A stretch of 9,688 nt of DNA from Actinomycetota bacterium (GTDB lineage Bacteria; Actinomycetota; Actinomycetes; Nanopelagicales; Nanopelagicaceae): assembly GCA_009700405.1 (NCBI GenBank), contig WLMD01000054.1:1-9688 (forward strand), given 5' to 3'. The notes under the pieces are model-generated. The model was given only the letters and a program-made list of their open reading frames with translations, was not told where the DNA came from and did not search any database. Position 1 is the stretch's first letter, and the number at the start of each line of letters is the position of its first letter. Positions 6,301 through 9,688 of the stretch are shown in pieces. Position numbers and translations under genes: made by a program.

Positions 6301-8147
6301 GCGACCGTATTTAAAGCAGTTGTTAGTTGGGCGACAAGCGTGCGTGTGAACGCCACAGATAAGTGCGAGTTATCCCGGTAAACATTTACCCCTGCCTTTA
6401 CCGCTGGGCAAATATTTCCATCACAAATCCAATCTAACGGATCAATAAATGTCGCTCCGTACTTCAGTGCAATCTCTTTAGTTGCAATACTGGCTGGGGT
6501 ACGTGTCCGGGGCACATCACAATGTGCTGGATCTTTTATATGAACGCTTAAACAACTTGGTGAATTCTGTCCTGGGTAAGGCGTGTCTCCGATAACAACG
6601 ACTTTGAGCCCCTCTGATTGTAATTTTGAAAGGAAGCTCGAGAATCCAGCGCTCCACGTATCCACATAAGAGGTGTATGGAGCAGCCACTTTCGCAGTTA
6701 TTTGCGTGGCATCGGAGATGACCACGTAGTCAGGCTTTTGCGCAGCCAGACGTTTCGGCAAGACTGATTGCCACTGCGAGCATTGACGGTCGGTGATTCC
6801 ACCTCGCAATAAGGCAAGATCTGTCGCTGGGCACCCGCTTTTGGTGAATGTTACGAGCTTCTTATGTGATTGAGTCGCAAACTCCTCAAGTGCTGGGAAC
6901 CACTGCGCTCCATGAGAATCGCCAATCAGAACAATCTTTGAAGTACTTGTCTTATCTCCGAAGATGCAAGAAGGCTTTGGTTCGGATTCTTTGAAAGATA
7001 AATGACATCCATTGGAATAGATGACCGGACTACTTAAGTCGAACTTTATTGAATTTGGTCCGCTGCTAAAAGATTGACTACTTACAGCGAAAATCGAAAT
7101 TGCGACAGCACCAATAGCAAAATAGGTGGGAATCCAGCGTTTGCGAAATCCACCAATTCTGTGAAAACGTAATTCAACATACACATGTAAAAGGTGCGAT
7201 AGTCCTACAGCAAGAGCGATAAGTGCCAAACGGGAAATAATTGATGGAGATGGGTCGCGGAAATTAAGAATGACGATTAGCGGCCAGTGAACTAGATATA
7301 GAGGGAAGGAAAGATCTCCAAGCCATTCTAAGAATTTGTTAGTTGATAATTGTGCATCGGCAAGGATAATCAACCCAGATGCAAAAACGGGCAACAAAGT
7401 TGTTACTCCAGGCGTCGGTTGGTCACTGCTAATTACATAAACACTAATAAATAGACCGATCCATCCGACAAGTGCTACAAGGTTCTTCTTGGAACCTTCT
7501 ATTGTTTTCCGAGAAACTGCCAAGCTTGCACCAAGCAATAATTCCCAAGCTCGAGAGGTTGGGAGGTAAAAGGAATAAACTTCAGACAATCTATACGTTG
7601 TGACCATTGCCAAGACTAGAAATAGCCCAGTTAATATATAAATAGCCCTTTTCTTATTCCGAAGGAAAAGGAGAAACATCAATGGCCAGGCCAAATAGAA
7701 CTGCTCTTCAACACCAAGAGACCAATAATGTAGAAATGGAGAAGGGTTGAGGGATTGGCTTAAGTAATTAGTATTTTCATTGAGAAATACCAAGTTAGGA
7801 ATTGTTAAAAGTACGCCAATTCCTTCAACCATATATTGGTGAAGATCAAGGGGTGAGAGCAACAATGAGCTGGCAATTGCAATAGCAAGTAGTGAAAGTA
7901 GGCTCACTGGAAGAATGCGACGAGCGCGATTCTGGTAGAAAGAGATTATCTGTTGCCGTACAGACCCGGTGCCTGTTTGCAGTTTGCGCGTAATAACAAA
8001 GCCTGAGATTACGAAAAATACATCGACACCTAGGAATCCACCATTAAAACCGGTGATGTTGTAGTGATAGAAAATAACCAGCAATACAGAGACTCCACGC
8101 AGCGCCTGAATATCTCGGCGTTTTGAGTAATTCTTGACTGAAGTCAC
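6297..8147 (-). CDS. Membrane O-acyltransferase, acyltransferase-3 domain fused to SGNH domain (OafB/OatA-type)
   Basis: This 616-residue protein has the two-part layout of surface-polymer O-acyltransferases. Residues of about 10-350 are a polytopic acyltransferase-3 domain with RDIQALRG (R17), the catalytic-type His in FYHYN (H28), GGFLGVDVFFVISGFVI, the YWSLGVEEQFYLAWP motif and about ten hydrophobic helices. The C-terminal part is an extracytoplasmic SGNH-hydrolase-like domain: IGDSHG (S411) and the terminal DNSHLS (D592, H595) supply the Ser, Asp and His positions. Several paired cysteines (CHLS...SCIFGD; CLSV...HCDV; WICDGNICP) suggest disulfides outside the membrane. It likely transfers an acyl group, commonly acetyl, to a cell-surface glycan or peptidoglycan. 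The start is GTG 8147, 3 nt after the upstream TAG, with only a weak ATGGG 7 nt before it, so translation is probably coupled to the oxidoreductase gene. Its target may be the product of the convergent glycosyltransferase operon (inference). Confidence 0.9.
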   Translation of the reverse strand: MTSVKNYSKRRDIQALRGVSVLLVIFYHYNITGFNGGFLGVDVFFVISGFVITRKLQTGTGSVRQQIISFYQNRARRILPVSLLSLLAIAIASSLLLSPLDLHQYMVEGIGVLLTIPNLVFLNENTNYLSQSLNPSPFLHYWSLGVEEQFYLAWPLMFLLFLRNKKRAIYILTGLFLVLAMVTTYRLSEVYSFYLPTSRAWELLLGASLAVSRKTIEGSKKNLVALVGWIGLFISVYVISSDQPTPGVTTLLPVFASGLIILADAQLSTNKFLEWLGDLSFPLYLVHWPLIVILNFRDPSPSIISRLALIALAVGLSHLLHVYVELRFHRIGGFRKRWIPTYFAIGAVAISIFAVSSQSFSSGPNSIKFDLSSPVIYSNGCHLSFKESEPKPSCIFGDKTSTSKIVLIGDSHGAQWFPALEEFATQSHKKLVTFTKSGCPATDLALLRGGITDRQCSQWQSVLPKRLAAQKPDYVVISDATQITAKVAAPYTSYVDTWSAGFSSFLSKLQSEGLKVVVIGDTPYPGQNSPSCLSVHIKDPAHCDVPRTRTPASIATKEIALKYGATFIDPLDWICDGNICPAVKAGVNVYRDNSHLSVAFTRTLVAQLTTALNTVA

Positions 8148-8150
8148 CGA

Positions 8151-9434
8151 CTAACCCATCACAGTTCCAGAAGAATCAGTATTCAGCGGACGCTTTCTTG
8201 AGAAAGTTCCAAGATTAATCTCTTTACCCGTGTGATGCCCGCGCACTACTACTGGATCGACATCATGGTCACGCCCTGCAATTGTTTCGGAAACGAGGGC
8301 TGCCATAAGTTTTCCAACCATTGGCGCGTTTTTAAATTGATTGCCGCTTGTCCCAATCGCTACATAGAAACCTTCTACATCGGTTTTGTCATAAATGGGT
8401 GTCCAGTCAGTTGCAACGTCGTAAACACTGGCGACACCGGAGGCAGTGTTTGGCATCCGCAAGAGAGGAAACCTGCGGGCAGCACGTGTCACTTGAGCTT
8501 CAAATCTTTCTTGAGTCCTGTTTGGATTAATTCCATCAACATCTTCTACCCACTCCAATGGGTCACACTCAGGCTCTGTTCCGCCAATAAGAGTAGATCC
8601 GTTGGGTGTAGATCTCATATACGTTCCAAGATCTAAATCTCCTATGACAGGACCTTCTATGAGATTCATTGGAGTATTAATCTGATGGACTTCCTGGCGC
8701 ATCGGACGCACTGAGATTGTGAAATCTTCACCTGCACCTGCCAAATCATTAATGTGACTTGACCAAGGACCGCCCACATTAATGACAATATCTGCAGTTA
8801 GCGTTTCCGTATTATTGAGTTCTAAGCCAGTAATTTTTCTGGCATCTTTTAGAATCGAAGTCACTGTCGATTTATATCGAAACTCAACGCCTGCCTTAAT
8901 TGCAGCTTCGGCTAGATTAACTGTTGCTAATAGCGGATCGTCTATATATCCCCCATCAGAGGTATACATGCCGCCAAGAGAGTCTTCGGAATCTTCCCAA
9001 AATGCATCGTCCTCTAGCGCCTTAGGTGGCCAATACTTTCCAACATCGATTCCAGGTACACGTTCTGCTAAGTCAGTTGCATTCCACATTTCATAAGGGA
9101 TTCCTACAGAATCAAATAACCCCGCAGTATGCTGCCTAGAAATGACAGGAGCATCCAGCATTAAGAAACCAATATTTACTAAGTGCGCAAAACGTTCTTG
9201 CTCGATTCCAATATGACTCGGCCAGTTTTTCCAGCAATGAAATGACTCCCACGCCAAGACAACAGAGTCATACGTGGAGTAATTAAAGCGAATAACAGCA
9301 CTTGAGGCGCTCGTTGAGCCTTGGCCAGGGCCTGCTGCTTTATCAACGCAAATAACCTCATGTCCATCGCGCGCTAATTCAAGTGCGACTGAACATCCAA
9401 TTATTCCAGCTCCAATAACGATTGCTCTGGCCAC
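8151..9434 (-). CDS. FAD-dependent oxidoreductase, DAO family (sarcosine oxidase beta-like)
   Basis: This 427-residue flavoprotein is of the D-amino-acid oxidase/glycine-sarcosine oxidase family. The N-terminal Rossmann motif is IVIGAGIIGCSVALELARDG (G8, G10, G13) with D31 closing the second strand (CVDK) for the FAD ribose. STSASSAVIRFNYS follows, which resembles the segment after the FAD site in SoxB-like enzymes. The C-terminal FAD-site motif YVAIGTSGNQFKNAPMVG is present, and the protein ends with an LGTFSRKRP...SSGTVMG tail I associate with a subset of these oxidoreductases. No signal peptide is seen; it is cytoplasmic and probably oxidises a secondary or N-methylated amino acid. The substrate is unknown, and none of the alpha, gamma or delta partner subunits of heterotetrameric sarcosine oxidase is in the window. 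The GTG start has no Shine-Dalgarno and is preceded by TAAAAT at a leaderless spacing. The gene is first in an operon with the acyltransferase. Confidence 0.87.
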   Translation of the reverse strand: MARAIVIGAGIIGCSVALELARDGHEVICVDKAAGPGQGSTSASSAVIRFNYSTYDSVVLAWESFHCWKNWPSHIGIEQERFAHLVNIGFLMLDAPVISRQHTAGLFDSVGIPYEMWNATDLAERVPGIDVGKYWPPKALEDDAFWEDSEDSLGGMYTSDGGYIDDPLLATVNLAEAAIKAGVEFRYKSTVTSILKDARKITGLELNNTETLTADIVINVGGPWSSHINDLAGAGEDFTISVRPMRQEVHQINTPMNLIEGPVIGDLDLGTYMRSTPNGSTLIGGTEPECDPLEWVEDVDGINPNRTQERFEAQVTRAARRFPLLRMPNTASGVASVYDVATDWTPIYDKTDVEGFYVAIGTSGNQFKNAPMVGKLMAALVSETIAGRDHDVDPVVVRGHHTGKEINLGTFSRKRPLNTDSSGTVMG

Positions 9435-9440
9435 TCGAGG

Positions 9441-9446
9441 ATTTTA
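9441..9446 (-). promoter_or_regulatory. Putative -10 box for a leaderless oxidoreductase-acyltransferase transcript
   Basis: On the minus strand this reads TAAAAT and ends 6 nt before the GTG start at 9434. That matches the TANNNT box placed about 6-8 nt before the start codon in actinobacterial leaderless genes. There is no Shine-Dalgarno in the bases before the GTG (CCTCGA directly upstream), which fits. No clear -35 box is visible 16-19 nt further upstream. Confidence 0.5.
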
Positions 9447-9463
9447 GCGGGATTTCGAGCAAT

Positions 9464-9502
9464 CAGGAAGTTTTCCTGCCACGACTTGGAGGTTCAGGAA
9501 AA
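9464..9502. repeat. Three-arm inverted repeat (CAGGAA / TTTTCCTG / CAGGAAAA)
   Basis: CAGGAA (9464-9469) and TTCCTG (9473-9478) form a perfect 6-bp dyad with a 3-nt loop. TTTTCCTG (9471-9478) is also the perfect 8-bp complement of CAGGAAAA (9495-9502) with a 16-nt loop. The middle arm can pair with either side, so two mutually exclusive hairpins are possible. A tightly spaced dyad like 9464-9478 could also be a protein operator. It lies about 20 bases behind the -10 box of the oxidoreductase promoter, where a regulator would overlap the -35 zone. Confidence 0.5.
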
Positions 9503-9560
9503 AGTGCTCCAACATTGGCTTGGTAAACATCGGCCTCTTTCCATTTTAAAGCCAGCACTT
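9502..9560. repeat. Long bulged hairpin
   Basis: AAGTGC (9502-9507) pairs with GCACTT (9555-9560). After an unpaired stretch on the 5' side only (9508-9515), TGGCTT (9516-9521) pairs with AAGCCA (9549-9554), which directly adjoins the outer arm. The result is 12 Watson-Crick pairs with one asymmetric 8-nt bulge and an apical loop (9522-9548). The loop holds GCCTC. There is no T-run on either side, so it does not look like an intrinsic terminator. Confidence 0.45.
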
Positions 9561-9589
9561 ATCTTCATAGAGATGTTTGAAGTGAAGAT
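9561..9589. repeat. 7-bp hairpin abutting the long bulged hairpin
   Basis: ATCTTCA (9561-9567) is the perfect complement of TGAAGAT (9583-9589), with a 15-nt loop. The stem starts at the very next base after the preceding hairpin ends (9560/9561), an arrangement that would allow coaxial stacking in RNA. An alternative CTTCA/TGAAG pairing (9563-9567 with 9578-9582) is also possible. No T-run follows. Confidence 0.4.
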
Positions 9590-9630
9590 CGAAAGCCAAC
9601 ACTATTAAAAGAATCTAAAGACTAACGACC

Positions 9631-9638
9631 AGGGGAGG
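9631..9638 (+). promoter_or_regulatory. Near-consensus Shine-Dalgarno
   Basis: AGGGGAGG is the strongest ribosome binding site in the window. It lies 7 nt before TTG 9646 and 3 nt before GTG 9642; the GTG frame hits TAA after four codons. It implies that something is translated to the right on the plus strand. Confidence 0.55.
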
Positions 9639-9645
9639 CTTGTGC

Positions 9646-9687
9646 TTGACAGATAAGTCTGAGAACAACAATGATTACCTGAAATAG
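9646..9687 (+). CDS. Possible 13-codon ORF (leader peptide, or start of a broken gene)
   Basis: A TTG codon 7 nt after the strong Shine-Dalgarno opens MTDKSENNNDYLK and closes with TAG at 9685-9687, one base before the window ends. The residues are hydrophilic and look like an ordinary protein N-terminus, not a membrane peptide. I recognise no function. It may be a leader peptide for a gene starting just outside the window, a genuine micro-ORF, or the head of a gene interrupted by a stop. An in-frame TTG at 9640 sits too close to the Shine-Dalgarno. Two minus-strand frames are also open to the window edge here (for example one ending at a TAG read at 9622-9624), so the tail of a minus-strand gene cannot be excluded. 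Confidence 0.25.
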   Translation: MTDKSENNNDYLK

Positions 9688-9688
9688 A

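Larger units (their letters stand above)
9464..9639 (+). ncRNA. Candidate structured 5' leader (possible cis-regulatory RNA, class unknown)
   Basis: Successive perfect stems at 9471-9502, 9502-9560 and 9561-9589 fill this otherwise gene-free stretch and lead to a strong Shine-Dalgarno at 9631-9638. GCCTC in the apical loop of the central hairpin (9533-9537) is complementary to GAGGC of the Shine-Dalgarno (9635-9639), and U-G pairs could extend it. Loop-to-RBS pairing could therefore control translation. I do not recognise the conserved core of TPP, cobalamin, FMN, SAM, glycine, ydaO, M-box or T-box RNAs. It could equally be chance pairing in AT-rich DNA or protein operator sites. No promoter for the plus strand could be placed with confidence. 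The remaining bases (9590-9630) show no other structure. Confidence 0.3.

Noticed and set aside
8232..8636. 134-codon plus-strand ORF
   Set aside because: It is antisense to the conserved C-terminal half of the FAD oxidoreductase. Its translation has scattered Cys/Trp/His and no recognisable motif.
9561..9589. 7-bp hairpin as an intrinsic terminator for a gene entering from either side
   Set aside because: The stem is AT-rich and is not followed by a U-tract on either strand.
9435..9640. Known riboswitch class in the right-hand intergenic region
   Set aside because: I looked for the cores of TPP, cobalamin, FMN, SAM, glycine, ydaO, M-box and T-box RNAs and recognised none.
9605..9688. Minus-strand open frames reaching the right edge, read as the C-terminus of a gene
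   Set aside because: They are only about 20-27 codons long with no recognisable motif, and they run antisense to a strong plus-strand Shine-Dalgarno. They cannot be excluded but are not supported enough to annotate.
1..9688. CRISPR array, transposon, tRNA, phage or defence genes
   Set aside because: No regularly spaced direct repeats, transposase, terminal repeats, tRNA-like cloverleaf or defence-type domain was seen.

Overview
The window looks like bacterial chromosome of moderate GC: hand counts of about a dozen 60-base lines range from 33 to 57%, averaging in the mid-40s. Coding density is very high. The KorA/KorB pair is actinobacterial in type, GTG/TTG starts are frequent, and one gene appears to be leaderless with a TANNNT box just before its start codon. 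Together these suggest a low-GC, streamlined actinobacterium, perhaps a freshwater acI/Nanopelagicales-type organism. That placement is inference; no rRNA or marker gene is present to prove it.

Layout from left to right. (1) 1-1471, plus strand: the 3' end of korA and complete korB, the two subunits of 2-oxoglutarate:ferredoxin oxidoreductase (central carbon metabolism), overlapping by 8 nt. (2) 1472-2494, minus strand: a polytopic membrane protein with an internal duplication carrying paired ExxE motifs, a probable ion or metal transporter. It is tail-to-tail with korB with no spacer. (3) 2495-2556: a 62-nt divergent promoter region. (4) 2557-6300, plus strand: a tight three-gene glycosyltransferase operon (one GT-B/GT28-like enzyme and two GT-A/GT2 enzymes). 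It probably assembles a cell-surface glycan or glycolipid; the first and last enzymes end in basic, probably membrane-binding tails. (5) 9434-6297, minus strand: a two-gene operon of a DAO-family FAD oxidoreductase (sarcosine-oxidase-like) and a large acyltransferase-3/SGNH O-acyltransferase. The acyltransferase converges on the glycosyltransferase operon so closely that the two stop codons share a TTAA. (6) 9435-9688: a 200-nt non-coding stretch rich in perfect inverted repeats, ending in a near-ideal Shine-Dalgarno and a 13-codon ORF that closes two bases inside the window edge.

The glycosyltransferases and the O-acyltransferase plausibly act on the same surface polymer: cytoplasmic or inner-face sugar transfer followed by acylation on the outer face. 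The FAD enzyme is co-transcribed with the acyltransferase, but no biochemical link can be read from sequence. Nothing here is a defence system, mobile element, CRISPR array or tRNA/rRNA. The least explained part of the window is the structured leader at its right end.
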